Assembly: GCF_003945595.2 (NCBI RefSeq)
Contig: NW_024104402.1
Coordinates: 310,001 to 374,000 of the forward strand
DNA: 64,000 nucleotides
DNA from: Pipra filicauda
Taxonomy: Eukaryota; Chordata; Aves; Passeriformes; Pipridae
Direction of reading: 5' to 3'
Below, piece by piece: positions 50,301 to 63,561 of this stretch. Position 1 is the stretch's first letter. Each line of letters begins with the position of its first letter. Made by a program: the position numbers and the translations under genes. The notes beneath the pieces were generated by a model. That model did no database searches. It had not been told where the DNA came from and saw only the letters and a program-made list of their open reading frames with translations.

Positions 50301-53300
50301 ATTCTGTTCCTCACTGTGTGTGCAAGGCAGCTGTTTGCCTATAAATCATGGCATTAAAATGAAAAATAAATACAAGCTTTTCTTCTCTTCACATTTGCTT
50401 TTCTGGAGGTTTGCCACCATTATCTTTTGAGATTTCCCTACCCCCTGCTGGAGACAGGAAGGAGAGAAGCAGAGAGATGCACAGTGCAACAGTCACACTG
50501 AGGAGCTTCTTCTTCTGGCTGTGCAGAGTGGTGAGATGCACCATGAGGACCTCTGTATGGAGGGGGCAGCAGGGTCTGTTCGGTGCACCCGTGAGAGGGC
50601 AGGTGCTCATTGAAGATGAGTGCGCAGAGATGGGGAGGGGGGCAAGGCAAGTGTGTTCTCTCTGGTTTGTTTTGGTGTAATCGATTTGATTACGCAACAT
50701 CACTAAGATTCATTTCCCCAGCTAGCCCGTGCCTTACTCTCACAGACACTCAGATCTGATGACGATCATCTTAGTAAACTGAATTTGCACTGACAGAGTT
50801 CGTATGAACTGTATGCTGTGTGGACATGAAGCAGAACTCTCTGAAAGGCCAGAGAGGTGCCTGTGTGCTGCACTGACAAGAATTGCAAAAACTGCTATTT
50901 AAAATCAATAAACCAGCTCTCACTAGAGTTTGTTGAAATTTTGGAGTACAAAAAGCAGTGTGAGGCTTTTTCTCTGTTTGGTTGTAAACACAAAGTTGAT
51001 AAGATGACTAAATACTTACTAAAAGCAAGGTCACTCTTTCTTCAGGGCGGCTTTTGCCATGCCATCCACTTGGTGGGAGCAATGTCTGTTCCTGCCGAGC
51101 AGAGACACAGCTGCCTGGCATCAGGAGCTGCATTTGGGGGGCTGCAGGGAGATGAGATCTAGCATCGTGTAAAAGGTGATTTCCTCTCTGGCCTTGCTGT
51201 ATGCCCGTGAGAATTGTGCAGAACGTTCTTATGATTCTTGTTAATGAAAGCACTAGTTTTTTACAAAACTGTCCTGAGCTATAGTTAAGCTGCCCAGCTG
51301 TTCCAGTCCGGGGCTGAGCCCTGCTGATGCTGGTACTCTGATCCTCTTCCACAGATGCTACCCGTTTTCTGGCTTGTATACACATAGAAGTGTTTTCCTG
51401 GATTACAGAGACAGCTCTCACTACTTCCTGGATAAAGTTTTATTTCTTCTTACTCTCTTTTTAATATCCAACAACTTATTTTAGGCCTGTGCACGTGGTC
51501 AGTTGAGTCCCTGTTCAGTGCACAAAGAGAAGGGGATGAGAGCCTCTTAGCTTACCCAGTCTGTTTTGTGAAGTACATATACTTTTACACCTTTCAGATG
51601 AGGAGCTGAAAGAGTCTGCAAAGGAATTCTGGTCGTGTTCTGCCCATTCCTTACTCCTTTGCTAACCTAACTTGTCAGCTAATGGCCATTCAGAGTCCAA
51701 AGAGCTTGAATAGGATCATTCATAGCAAATTGGAGGTTGGCAGAAGTGGAATCCTCTATCTCCCCTTCTTCATTTTAATTAAAATATGACAATAATAAGT
51801 AAAAAGTTAGTTCAACCGTTTTGGCCAGAAAGGAGCTATATGATAACCATTTGGCAAGTTAGAAGCATCCAAGGGGCCTGTAAATGTGACTTGGCAGCAA
51901 AGTCTCGCCTTAGTGCTTGCTCTTTAGACACTCAAGTGAATTATTCTTTTGCCACATTTCAGTTCATGACATTTCATATTTCCTCTGCTTTTGAAATGTT
52001 CAAGTAAAAATTCCAGCGATGACAATATTGAACTTACACATTTGCTACTATATAGCATAAGTGGTACTAAATTAATGCTAGCGAAGTGTTTACTGGAAGA
52101 TCTGAGATGCATATGCAACTGAATTCAAGAAAAAAGTAAGTGAAAACAAGTTTGATAGGATTTTTCAGGTTTGGAACATATCTTCTACAAAATCTCTTCT
52201 ATGAAGAATGTAAGCAAGAAACAAAACACACCTGATAATTAGGATGCAGTGTTTAGTCTCAACAAATAGTGTTGCAGTTGTTTTAAATAACTCCTGTTCT
52301 TATGTATGCTTTTTAAGCTAAGTTAAAGCCCCACCCTAAGGCTGACTAATTTCACTCTTAAAGTCTCTTCAGTGTTCAGGGAGCCTACCTTCACTGTGTT
52401 GCTTTCAGCCGAAGCTTTCACTAAAAAAGGCCAATGTGGTCTCAGAATATTGACTTGTAATTTGAAAGTAATCTTCTACTCCATGGGTTATCTTGTAGAC
52501 ATCTGCAGTGGGAATGTCAAGATCTTCAAAGCCTCTCTAAGCCTAGACTTACTGTCATGGCTGTATGGCATGGAGTTGACCTCCACCAGACTGCATGCAA
52601 GCCTGACTGTGTACCTGCTAGTTGCTCATGCTTATACTGGCTTTTTTAACATACTTCTGGTGACAATTCTAGCTGTCCTGCCTACATCCACACCTTGAAA
52701 CCCAGGATTGCCCAGTGTACACCAGTGGGAACTGTTTGGCTTGCAGCTAATTCTTGCAGCCTTTCCTAGGTTCACGAAGAAGCCCCTGTGCACGGACCTC
52801 CCTAAGCTGCGGACCAGCATCCTTTCCCTCTGATTTCCCAGTCCCCCATGTACAAGGCGCTGCCTGCTGGCACCTCTCTGCACCTTCCTGCCTGGATGTG
52901 CTCTGCTGTTCTGCAGAGAAAGCAGAAGAGGGAATGTGAGAGTTTGAACCGGAGTTTATGAGCAGGCATGGGAGTGCAGTCAGAGGGGTGAGAGGACTTG
53001 CAAGCCAAGTCTCATGTAGCTTACCCACTTACTTTTCTTCATAAGTGCTATGACTCCAGTGCTACTGGAGTATGTTCTGGCCAACTCTTCTTTGTTGCAC
53101 CTGGAGTCTTACTTACATGCTCAAGGCTGTTGCCATAGGGCTCAGGCCAGCTACAGGTGACAGCTGTGGGCTCACATCAGTGCTCTGCTCTGAGCTGGTA
53201 TGAGGCTCCAGCTCTGCAATTGTCTCCTCTAAGTGCAGACACCACTGATCTGCAGGCATCCTGCCCAAGTTTAGCAGCTCAGGGCACAGAACATGCTGGA

Positions 53301-56300
53301 AGCTGATAGGCATAGTCCTGTGTGTCCATAGCACAGCCCCTAAGCTTATTGCAAGTCACCTTTGACATGAAGTGGCATGAGTCCGGTCCTGGAGTGTCAA
53401 ATATCATCCTGGTGCTTCTGCACATGTATGTAGATAAGCCATTTTGCAAATAAGCCTTCACTGGCATAGTTTCTTCATGACTGTGTTTTTGTGCTCTTTC
53501 CCACTCTGTCATAGAGTTTTGCAGAGAGCTTACCTGCCCTAGAGAAGCAGTTTCGAAGGCAGCTTCTGGAGAGCCCCTCCCCCAGGACACATTGTGGGCA
53601 GCAACACTCTCTAAATACTTCTGAAAACTGACATTCAAACTTTTTGCTTTGTTTCAGCTCCAGTTAGAAGAGTTTTACCAAAATACCATTGCCTTCCTCT
53701 TATAAGTGTTCCGATTACCAGTCGTGTCTTCAGCCAGTGTTGCTTTACTGAAATTGTCTTAGAAGTTAATAGTTCTTCTACCTTGCTTTTCACCCCTGCA
53801 TCCCATGGATACATCGTCATGATAGTTTTACTTCTCTGCCTCTGTTTTGCTTAACTGAGCAAGCCAAGCTCTCTGCTTTCTGTCCAGCTGGGGTTTTTAA
53901 GCTTTTATGTTCTTATTTTCAAAGAGTGCATCTTTCCTGCTTTTCTCCAGATAAAAGTTTCAGTTAGGTCTTGGTGCAGTGACTTGCAGAAACTGCAGCC
54001 TCCCCCAGACTGAGATATAGAGTTCCTCAGCCCAGTCTGTTTCCCAGAGGTTCCACAGGAACCATTTAGTTCATCAGAACTTACTCTTTGGAAATAATAG
54101 ATCTTAAACAAAATTAGGCTTGCTGTTATCCTTCCCACTTAATCTAAACTGCATCACTTTGTGGTCCTCTGTTCCAAAGTCATCCTCATTAATTAAGATA
54201 AAGAGCAGAATAGAATCTATTCATGTTCATTCAGCAACATGGATAAAGAAACTTTTCAGCTGTCACATCCAGGAATAACTGGTCTTACTGTGGTTAATAG
54301 CATTTGTTCTCCAATCTGTACTGCGAAGTTAGGTCTCCCTTGTTGATACAATTCCCATTTCAGTAATGATGTAGAGCTCTATCCGGATCCATATCTGCTG
54401 TAAGAAGTCAAGAGCAGACCCAGTGTCTCTCTCTTAGTAGCCTTGTTTGACCATCTGTCCACAGCATTTCCAAACATATTCATTTTATGCTGTTTCCCAA
54501 GTGTGCTGCTTCATTATTGCATGACAGTATCCTACCATATAAAACCCATATTTCTTTTCTTTGAAAAGCACAGACCTTTTGACACTTGTTTCAATAATAA
54601 TTGGTGTTCCACCCTGTTTGTGAATTTTCCTGTAATAACACTAATGCCTTGAGTTCCCCTTCCATTATGTCAGTCTGCTTGTGTTAATAGCACACAGCTA
54701 TTTTAGCTGCTGGATTTTTTCTTCACCTTTTCTGCTCTTATTTTGGTTTTAGACTGCATTTGGCTCCATAGTTATACTATATACAGTGCTTTCACTGGCA
54801 GTATCACATGCCTGACCCTTTTCTCATCATTAGTTGCATTTTCTTTTTCTTCAAATCCCCAAAATACCCTTCTCACTGTTATTTTAATGTTTATCTGACA
54901 TTTTCCCCCCTTGCTTTCTGGATCCTGAAACCAGTGAGGAATTTATGTTCACCTCCCCAGGCCTTTCCTTGCTGTGTTCATGATGTGGATTGTGCCATGG
55001 CAGTTCTAGCAGTTGGAATATTTGGGTGAAACCCTCCTGAAGACTCATCTTGCAGTGAAAGTACCCAGAAGCCACCATTTTATGCAGAACTGGCGGCTGA
55101 GAGAGGCAGGAGGACCCTAAACATTTCCTCAAGGGTCACTCGGGCTGTGTGAAATGTGTCGGTTCTTTTCCAACTGGCATGTTCTGCACTTGCTGGACTG
55201 AAAGACATACTCAGTTTTCAAGGTCTGGGCGACACGAGTGTATTTTGAAATGGCAATGAGAAGGAAATGAGTGCTTACAACAAACACTGGTATGGGACAG
55301 TAAGGTGGGGTTTATTTGGTCTTAAATGATCAGAATTTTATAGAGGACTTCCTCCTGCCAGCCATCCTCCCGTTTTGCTGGAAGGAAAACCTATTGTTAG
55401 CAGCAGGGACATTATGAAAGCTTGAGCAATGATGACCTCAATGCAGAGGTAACACACATCTGCATAAATGGGTACAAAAAACGTGTGTTTGTGTGTATGT
55501 GTATTCTTCAGTCAAAAAAAATATGTGTGCAACCTGTAAGGCTGCAAGGAGTTACAGCCCTCATAATCCCATCTTCCACTGTAGAAGCGGAGGCTGCAGC
55601 AATCAGTTAAGAAGATGGTTGAAATTCCTGATCACAGATTAGGTAAGTACATGATGGAACAGCAAATTGTTTCTCTCTTCTGTGCTAGCTCATTGGCTAG
55701 AGTTTTCTCACGGTGATGTTTTCTGTTCAGTACTACAAGCTCCACAGGCTGAATGGAGTCAAAAAAGACTTTACTGTTGCCTTTGTAATGGATAAATTTT
55801 ATTTTCGCATCCTTCTGCACTGAAAATTAAGCTTGCCAGTAATATGCATCAAAATGGAAAAATACTTTTAAAATAAAGGAACAAAACCATGGCACTACCC
55901 TGTTTTTAAGAAGAGTATGTATTATAATATGTCATCTTTATGTGTAAGATCTATATCTCATCTCTCTTTAGTCAGCTGTCTCTTAAAATATTTTTATCTT
56001 GCAATGGTGAAAAACATATCAGTGTTGTGAGTCTGTCTTCTAACAATTACATGATCTTAATCTTTACTCCCAAGATGTAAAGTTAAGATGCTTCAGTTTT
56101 CTACAGCTTTCTGAATGATGTGCAGGACCATCTATAAGTCTTCCTACTACCGTTCTTTTTATTAAAGCTAGTCTTTTTAACAAGAATATGTTGTAATTGT
56201 TTGTTTCAGTTTTTCAGATGATAAAATGGTATTGTTAGAGAATGGAAATCATATGTGTAGCTTCATGACAATACAAATGTAACAAAATAGAGGAGCAGGA

Positions 56301-58819
56301 AGAAGGTTTCTGTTGAAAATGTTCTGTATTTTTTCTCAGGATAATTTGTGCCATAGCTTACTTGGCAGTGCCAGAAATGAACTTAAATAGAAAAAACTAT
56401 TAGTTCATTTAGACCCATACCTTTATTCTTCTGTGTCTCATACTAGATCCTTTCTAAGGAGTGGGAGAACCTCTGTGACTGCCAGCCCAGTTTTGTATTG
56501 TTAGTGAAATTGCTTCCTCCTGGCCTCTATTATATAGCTTCCAAAATTTTCATTCTTGGTCTTTCATGCACTGTTGTTGAGATATGAATATAATTTCTTG
56601 TTTCTTCCCAAGATCTTGGTTCTGAATCCTACTGGTTTACCTTACACCTCAACAAGTATTCTGTTTATTTTAAGAGAGTTTCTCAACCTTATTTAAGTGT
56701 TTCAGAAGTGGACTCAATGGCATCCTACACCAAGGCGTTTGACAGAGTTACAGTACTTACAGTGCTCTTCAGGTATTTCTTTCTATATTGCACATTGCAG
56801 TTTTATTTTAACAGCTATGTTCTTATTCTGTCATTAGGCAAAATAAATTAAAAATGAAAAAGAAAAGAGAAAAAAAACAAATGGGAAAAAAGCCTTAGCT
56901 CTGGTCCTTTTTCTCTGTGTCTTTGACCTAACCTGACTCGTACCAAGGTTAACTATCGTGATGTGGGAAGGGAAAGGACACGTCTGTTAACAGACAAGTT
57001 AAATAGGGGCAAGCTGCTATTTACTCTGTTGCAGTTTAATAAGCCTAAAGGTAAAAGGTGGAAGACAAGAGTGTTGCTTTTGCAACATTTTCTAGCTGCC
57101 AAAAATCTAAAATATCAAAGAATCAAATCACCACAAAATATGTAGGAGTGGTCTGTGCTAGAAAGTGAGGCAGGGGGTAAAAAGACTGATCTTGTAGACA
57201 AGGAATAAACTGGACCTCTGCCTTCTGAGTACAATGGCAGTGAGTTTTAGGCATTCCATCTAGAGTAGAGCATTTAAATGGAAAAAAGCAGTGGAGGATG
57301 CTGAGACAGAAGTAGAATAGACCAAAAACTAGCATACTCAATAATGAAGTTCTTTACAAAAATAGTTCTATTTTAGATGTAGTAACTTAAAATAAGATCT
57401 TATAAATTCCTTCCTGATGAGATAACATAACCATGGCTGTAGTGTACAGATGGTGCAGTTTATTTACTAACTACATTTTTTACGTCAGTTGGCAGTAACA
57501 TTTTAGTAATACCCAAATATGCATCTTAAGTGCCTCTCTCTAGGCATCTCTACTGGAAAATTCATGCCATGGTTGCTTAGAACTGCTTCAACTGCTATTT
57601 TCTTTAAAAACTTATAGTATGGCTGTAAAGATAAATACCCTTTAGCAAAATCAAGAGGGGACTGTGTTATCCTAATTTTTATTTAGTTGGAAGGGGATGA
57701 ATTTGAAGCAATTGATGAAACCAGATCAAAGTTTGAACTAATATCAAAATAGTATGAATTATTATAAACCTCTTTCTCTCTCTATGAAATGAACTCAGAT
57801 CAGAGATCACAACATAATAAAACAACAGCTGTCACATCCGGCTTTCTCAGGTACCTGTTTGATTTTAATTATTTTTTGACAAGTCCAGAATAAACAGTCT
57901 GCTACCTGAGCGTTATCCTCTGCATTGCTTGTATGAAATCTTATGCCAGAATATTTCATGCCTACCATTTTGCCACTTCACATGTCTGTGCAAGGCAGAT
58001 TCTGATCCTATACAGTTAACACGCAAAGTGAGTTTCATTCAAAGCATATCTTGACAATATGCAGATATAATTCCACAGAGTGATAAATAGTAGGTTAATT
58101 CCTCAGTGAAAGAACTAGGTGCTGTTTAGAGATTTGGTGTTCATTTCTGAACACTCTGCTGACAAGGGGCATGAATCTAAAATGCAGCAAACAGCCCTGC
58201 CATGAGGTTTCTGCCATTGTTGGTATCGACTTCATGAAAAGAAGTTTTGTCTTTGAAAGCAGTGCTGGCAAAAACACCAGTAGGCTCACACTGCAACGGG
58301 AGGTACTGCAGCTGTGATGGAATTCCTGCTCCTTGGTGACTTTCATGCCCTATGAGTTTGTGTAAGTACTTAAGGTCCAGGTCCTTTCTGATACCTTGTG
58401 AAGGTCCCTTGGTGTATGAGGGACCAAGCACTGAAACTTCCGAATGTAGCATGAGGTACCAAGTTCAACAAGACAGCAGTTGTTTGTTAGGAAAAACTGT
58501 GGCTGCTGGACATTCTTGTCATTATTTTTTTGTCCCTCTCCAATGTTGCCTATCTGAGACCTTGACATACTCTTACTTCTTTGTACAATACCCACAATCC
58601 TTCCTTTTCTTTGTTGTTTCTTACTTCCCTCCTTCACAGGAAAGGCTGAGCATCTTCTGCTTTCCACTGGCAAAAAATTAACTGTTTGTGTATGCAGTCA
58701 GTTCACCATTTACTTAAATTAGCAAAAAAAGAAACCAGAATGCATTCATTTAAATACTTAATTTTCTATATTCCAAAGCATTGTATGTAGTTATTTTTAA
58801 CCTGGTATCCTAGGGAAAG
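44359..58819. other. Non-coding stretch, nothing recognised
   Basis: No gene is recognised in about 14 kb. Two mildly G+C-richer parts (about 47230-48800 and 50400-53000) carry many overlapping open frames on both strands, none with a domain I know. A short 11-bp tandem duplication (TTCCAGGAGAT) lies at 49124-49148. From about 52 kb to 55 kb the plus strand looks pyrimidine-rich in the lines I sampled. Confidence 0.5.
49124..49148. repeat. 11-bp tandem duplication
   Basis: The unit TTCCAGGAGAT occurs twice head to tail, followed by a partial third unit. It is a minor local duplication. Confidence 0.8.
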
Positions 58820-59383
58820 ATGTTCCTGCAATCATTTTTCACTAACCACCCACTGTTAATAACTTCAGGAGCTTTTGTGTTGATCGCAGACTTCAGGTGG
58901 GACTTCAGAGATCTCAGTTCTGAAATCCACAGCTTCACGAATGCAGACAGGCAGGTAGAAGGGAGAGGATCCAGTTACCAGGCTGGTGAGGCTGTCACAC
59001 AACATCAGCCTTTACTGCTTGAAGTAATAGAATCCGCATGGAGGAGACTTCACAAGGACGGCCACTGTAGAGAAAGGGCCATCGGCACGGGGCACTGGTG
59101 GGTACCAGGAGCCAAAGCAGGAAGGGGCAGTCCCAGCAAAGGTGCCCTTCCTTCACCTGCCTTCGGTGCTGCTCCTCATGACTGCTTCTTGGCTCTTCTT
59201 GACATGCTGCTCAGGAGAACGCCTCCAAATCGTGAACGTAAATGCTGCACAAGAATGTACCGGCTTTTCAGTTTGCCCTTGGACATTTCTTCTGCACCTC
59301 TTTTTGTAGTCTCAGACTGCTGGCCCTTGGCCCTTGTGTCCCTTGTGCACCAGTCTCTTCTTTTTCTTGTCTCCTTCCAGTAG
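58820..59383 (+). other. Longest open frame (187 codons), unrecognised
   Basis: This is the longest ATG-started frame in the window. The middle part (about residues 40-135) is G+C-richer and hydrophilic; the ends are hydrophobic. The C-terminal quarter is rich in Leu, Ser, Val and Phe because it is the reverse of a Lys/Arg-rich minus-strand frame (59176-59424). I find no family resemblance, no clear signal peptide and no splice context. It is more likely chance or part of a non-coding RNA than a gene. Confidence 0.15.
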
Positions 59384-60729
59384 GACAACCCAAAGTATGT
59401 TGTCCTGAATCCTACTGACAGCATCCTTCGTGCTTGTCCGCAAGCCCTCTTACCTCTGCCAAGGCATTATGAAATAGCTGTCTGATTTCTTCAGGAATAT
59501 ACCAACAGAAAGAGAGCTAGGCATGATAGCAGGTGTAGATGAGCTTGAAACATGGCTGTACTTTAGGAAACAGCCACTATGGATGCAGACCTGTGTTGAG
59601 AACAGCTCATGGTAGTGTCCTGACGTCATTACAGAAACAGAGTGGTACCATTAGTGGTCCAAAGGCTAAGAATGCACCTTTCAAGATAAACTCATTGCAT
59701 CAATTTTATCTCAAATCACAGAGTTTGTTACACAAACAAAACCCAAAGTCACCAGTGTTTTTTCTGGTAATGTCCTTTTATTCTTTCAACAGCAAGATTA
59801 ACATTATACTACAATGTTACCCAGGGGAGGGGCCATATTTGAAGTAAAACAATAAAACAAAATTTAGGAACAGCCAATAAGCAAATGCTGAAGTTGGCTG
59901 TATGAGTCATGCTACAGTAAATTCAACTTCTAACAATCTTCTGATTTTATGGTATGAAAGAGATGGAAGAATTCTGGTTTGGTTTGTCTTTATTTCTCCG
60001 GTTTCTTTGCTTTTTTTGTCTTGCTTTTTAAGCAAGGGATAGATTTTCCCTCTTCAGTTTGATACCACACACTCACTGTGTGGTACATGGACCCATTCCT
60101 GCAACATGGCACATGTTTGGGAGTGAAGCTGTTTTGAAATGGCACTTTCAGCATAGATAATTGCAGCAGGAATGCTGCTTTTGAGGTATCTTCAGACTTG
60201 AAGATGAACATGAGTCGGTAAAGCTGCTTTTCTCAGTAGTCTGCTGGTGACTATTGGAAAAGAGTATGGTGACCTGTCCAGGAGACACAGGCACTTGCTT
60301 TCCATTATGTGGGCACCTTTTATACTAAGTCTGCTGCTGCTTCAGTTTTACACCTGCTGCACTGGTTCTCTGCTGTTTCAGCAGTTAAATAATATAGTAG
60401 CCTTTAGAAGTGTGTTTGCAGCGATTCAGAGAAAAGTAGTACATTTTAAACTAATAAAAAAAATCCCTTTTTTTAATTCACCAGTCAAGTGAATTTCTGT
60501 TTGGCTTAAGCAGATTTTAAAATCCTGTCTACGTCATTTGTCTTGTTAATAAATTACAGGGCTTTATACCACATCACTTCACTGCGAATAGATTTGAAAT
60601 ATATAAAGATCAAAAATACACATATTTTTAACAATTTTCTGACATAATAGCCAAAATAAAGTGCCATGAAGCTATTAGCAGTAAATTAAATTTTTTAGTA
60701 TGTAATTTAGTATAAATACTGACAAGCTG
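59384..60729. other. Non-coding stretch, nothing recognised
   Basis: No gene is recognised. There is a 9-bp perfect hairpin at 60063-60085 (TACCACACA / TGTGTGGTA). The A+T-rich part at about 60540-60720 looks like a candidate conserved non-coding element by eye. Confidence 0.5.
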
Positions 60730-60744
60730 AAAAAAAAAAAAAAA
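60730..60744 (+). repeat. Poly(A) run, 15 A
   Basis: This is the longest A run in the window. No retrocopy or SINE body was recognised upstream, so it is recorded only as a homopolymer. Confidence 0.9.
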
Positions 60745-63441
60745 CAACCCCAAACAACAAATGCATACTCATTAGTCATTCAGTTTAGCCATACAGAGGC
60801 AGCAGTCGGCCAGGGTGTGCGTTTTTATGTCTGCTTCAATTGCACACTTCATTTATTTGGACATGGCATAGGCGGCTTTCTCTGTCACACGGCATCACTG
60901 CACGATTAGCAAGTTGCGCCCCAGGGCAGCTGGGACGCTTTGCTGGGGCAGATGTTCTTTTCAGCTTATTCAGTGGCCGTTGTGGGGTTGTTTACTGTTG
61001 TCATAGCTACCTGCATTTCCATAGCAGCCGAGCTGTTGTGTGCGAAGCAAGTGAATATAGTTATAAAAGGATCATATTTTGTTCTGTCTCTATAACTTAC
61101 CATCTGTCAGCTGACTGTTCATGATGGATGTAGAAACCAATTTAGGAATAACAGCAGCCAGCTGATGATTTTTGCTTATATTAAAGTGACAATGGATGAG
61201 CATGCAAATGCTTCAATGAAATGCTAGTTTCTTTTTTTTCCCCTTAATTGTAGCAGTTTGTCTTCCAACACCTTCTCAGACTTCACTGAAATCTTTCTTG
61301 ACAAATCAAAATGACTGAGTGTCATCTTCTGTACTTGCTCAGGTGTAGGTATTCCTTACGCTTTCCTGTTCTACCGTTGGCTCATCCTCTCTGTTGCTTC
61401 CAAATTGTGATGTCGCACCTGCTTTCACAGATCCTTTGTAATGAAATTTAATACTCTCCACAGAATTAAACAGTGAATTGATGAGGCTGACAACAAAGGT
61501 TTCATGCACGTACAAGCACGAGTATGGTTTGGTGACACAGGTCGCTGTGCTCTACTTCACAGTAGCAATGGGATCACATGCAAGTTTGTGGGTAAATTCA
61601 GTGTGTGATCAACAAGCCCTCTGAATAATAAACTCTCATACCTTTTCACTGCAGAGATTTGGTTGAACCTATAGTTTAGCAACGGGGGCAAGAAGATTAG
61701 CCCAGTTGTAAATAATGTATTTATTGGTTGATTTTTCCAGATCCTGACATTGATGCTGCCACTGCCATGATGCTTTTGAATACTCCCCCTGAGATACAAG
61801 CAGGTTGTGAGTAGATATTTCTATAGCATATAGCAACATAGACTTGTAAAGTTAATATTCTCTTCTATAAGTATACAGCCTACCAGATAAAAAGGATTTA
61901 ATAAAGAAATATAGCATCCCTTATAGAACCTTACACTTCCTTGACCCTTACACGAGTATAATTTTGTGGTTCATGTTACATTCTTTGTTACATGAATAAT
62001 ATTAATCCATGATCTCTAATGTAAAAGAGGGGTTATTGTTATTCATGACATACACTTAAATGAGTAACATACTATTATCCATACTGATAGAAAGACCTGG
62101 GGCAACAGCCAGGAGAAAGGCAGGGAGAGAGAGCAATAGAGTGAAGGGTACATGGCATATGGTTTTGTTTTCATTTTGTTTTGATTTGACTCCCATCGTG
62201 TGAGTTACCACAGCCATCTGGATACTTTCCATTCACTTGGGCACTGTTTCAGCTCCTTCCTTGCACGCATCCTGCCTGCTTTGCTTTTTTTCTGCTCTGA
62301 CTGATGCAAGGCAGTAGCAGCTACAGGGAGCAAAGAGAGGTCTCATTTCCTGCCAATACTGTCCTCCCTCTTCTATGACCAGACCTAAGGGTTTGGTGCT
62401 GCGTATTAGCAGAGCACTGAAGGGGCCTTGGCCCCCGCTGTACTGAGCTGTGCAAATACTGCAGGAATCGTCCTGCCCCACAGAGTTTGCTGTGAAGGTA
62501 TTAAAGGAATCCATAGTGGAATACAGCGCACAGAAACAGGCAGTACAAGAAAACAAACACATCGCTGGTCAGCAACTACGGTGGTAATGCCAAGTGACAG
62601 GCAGCTGTAAAAAATAAAGGCAGAAGTTAAAATAGAAGCCATTATCAAGCCTGTCTAGCATCACTGCTATTGTTCTAGCTTGGGCAACGAAATCCAAATT
62701 CCAGGGGAAGCCATGATTCGCACTTTGATACTCTGCCTGGGGAAGAGAGTCAATTACCATCAAAGCATTTCCCATGCAGCCGAGGAAAGATACAGTCAGC
62801 CTGTCTAGTGACCCTGCCAGAGGAATGCCTTTTGAGAAGCTTCTCTCAGTAGTGTATGATGTACCAAGTTAACTCTCTGTTCTGGAAGGAAAAGAATGGT
62901 CCTTGTCCTCTCCTAAGCAGCCTTCAGGGACTGTGCGTGGTAAAAGGGCGACCAATCCCCTCTTTGTGTAGGTAGGAAAAAGGAAAGATTTTATTGGGAA
63001 GAGGGGGTTACCCTTGGACTTAATGGGAAGAATAAAATGAGACATCTTCCAAAGGATCCCAGATTTAAAGAAGCCAGATTTGTGGGGCAGAGAAAAGAGG
63101 GAAAGGAGTTGGTGTAGAATGAAAGTGCAGGGGTAAAAGGGCATGTGAGAGAGGGAAGGGGACATAAAGTATGTGCATAGAAAAGGATGGGGAAAACACT
63201 GAGTAATATGAACTCCTGGAGGAACTGGAGAATGGGAGAAGATTGCAGACAAGGAAAGGAGGAGATACATAGTACTAAACATGTACTAAGCACACTGCAG
63301 ATTTTTATCACGTGCACATGTTTGCCAGCATTGCAGTGGAAGTGATTTGGAGACTTCTACACTTCAATAAAAGTTCCTTTTTCTCTGGTTGAGTTACAAC
63401 AACGGAAGGCTGCATTTGGGGAATATAGAGAGAACCCAGAA
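60745..63441. other. Non-coding stretch, nothing recognised
   Basis: No gene is recognised. The region contains a moderately G+C-rich patch near 60790-61040 with a weak X-box-like sequence (60997-61010). An AATAAA hexamer at 63366-63371 lies just before the RPS15 fragment; nothing ties it to a transcript. Confidence 0.5.
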
Positions 63442-63561
63442 AAGATGGCGGAGGTGGAGCAGAAGAAGAAAAAAACCTTCCGTAAATTTACCTACCGTAG
63501 GATTGACCTGAATCAGCTCCTCGACGTGTCCTACGAGCAGCTGATGCAGTTGTACAGCGCA
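63442..63561 (+). pseudogene. 5' part of an RPS15 retrocopy (truncated)
   Basis: RPS15 (uS19) is a component of the small ribosomal subunit. The ATG at 63445, in the context AAGATGG, opens a frame matching residues 1-39 of vertebrate RPS15, including [17 protein letters not shown] and [11 protein letters not shown]. Compared with the human protein as I know it there are about five changes (R10K, G19R, V20I, D23N, M28V), many for such a conserved protein. Homology stops sharply after codon 39, just before the Arg-rich stretch; the remaining 106 or so residues, with most of the uS19 fold, are absent. Upstream only AAG before the ATG resembles a typical RPS15 leader, and no TOP tract is seen. 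No intron interrupts the copy. It is therefore a truncated processed copy, not the functional gene. Confidence 0.9.

Noticed and set aside
50555..50580. G-rich GGAGGGGGCAGCAGG as a CTCF site
   Set aside because: The core partly fits, but at least two upstream positions of the consensus disagree.
59176..59424. Lys/Arg-rich 82-codon minus-strand frame, looking at first like a ribosomal or splicing-factor pseudogene
   Set aside because: None of the three minus-strand frames gave a segment that I could match to a ribosomal or RNA-binding family.
60730..60744. Poly(A) run as the tail of a processed pseudogene or SINE
   Set aside because: No gene or repeat homology is visible upstream, and no target-site duplication was found.
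60997..61010. Second X-box-like sequence, GTTGTCATAGCTAC
   Set aside because: It matches only 11 of 14 positions, with a damaged half-site, which is expected by chance in 64 kb.
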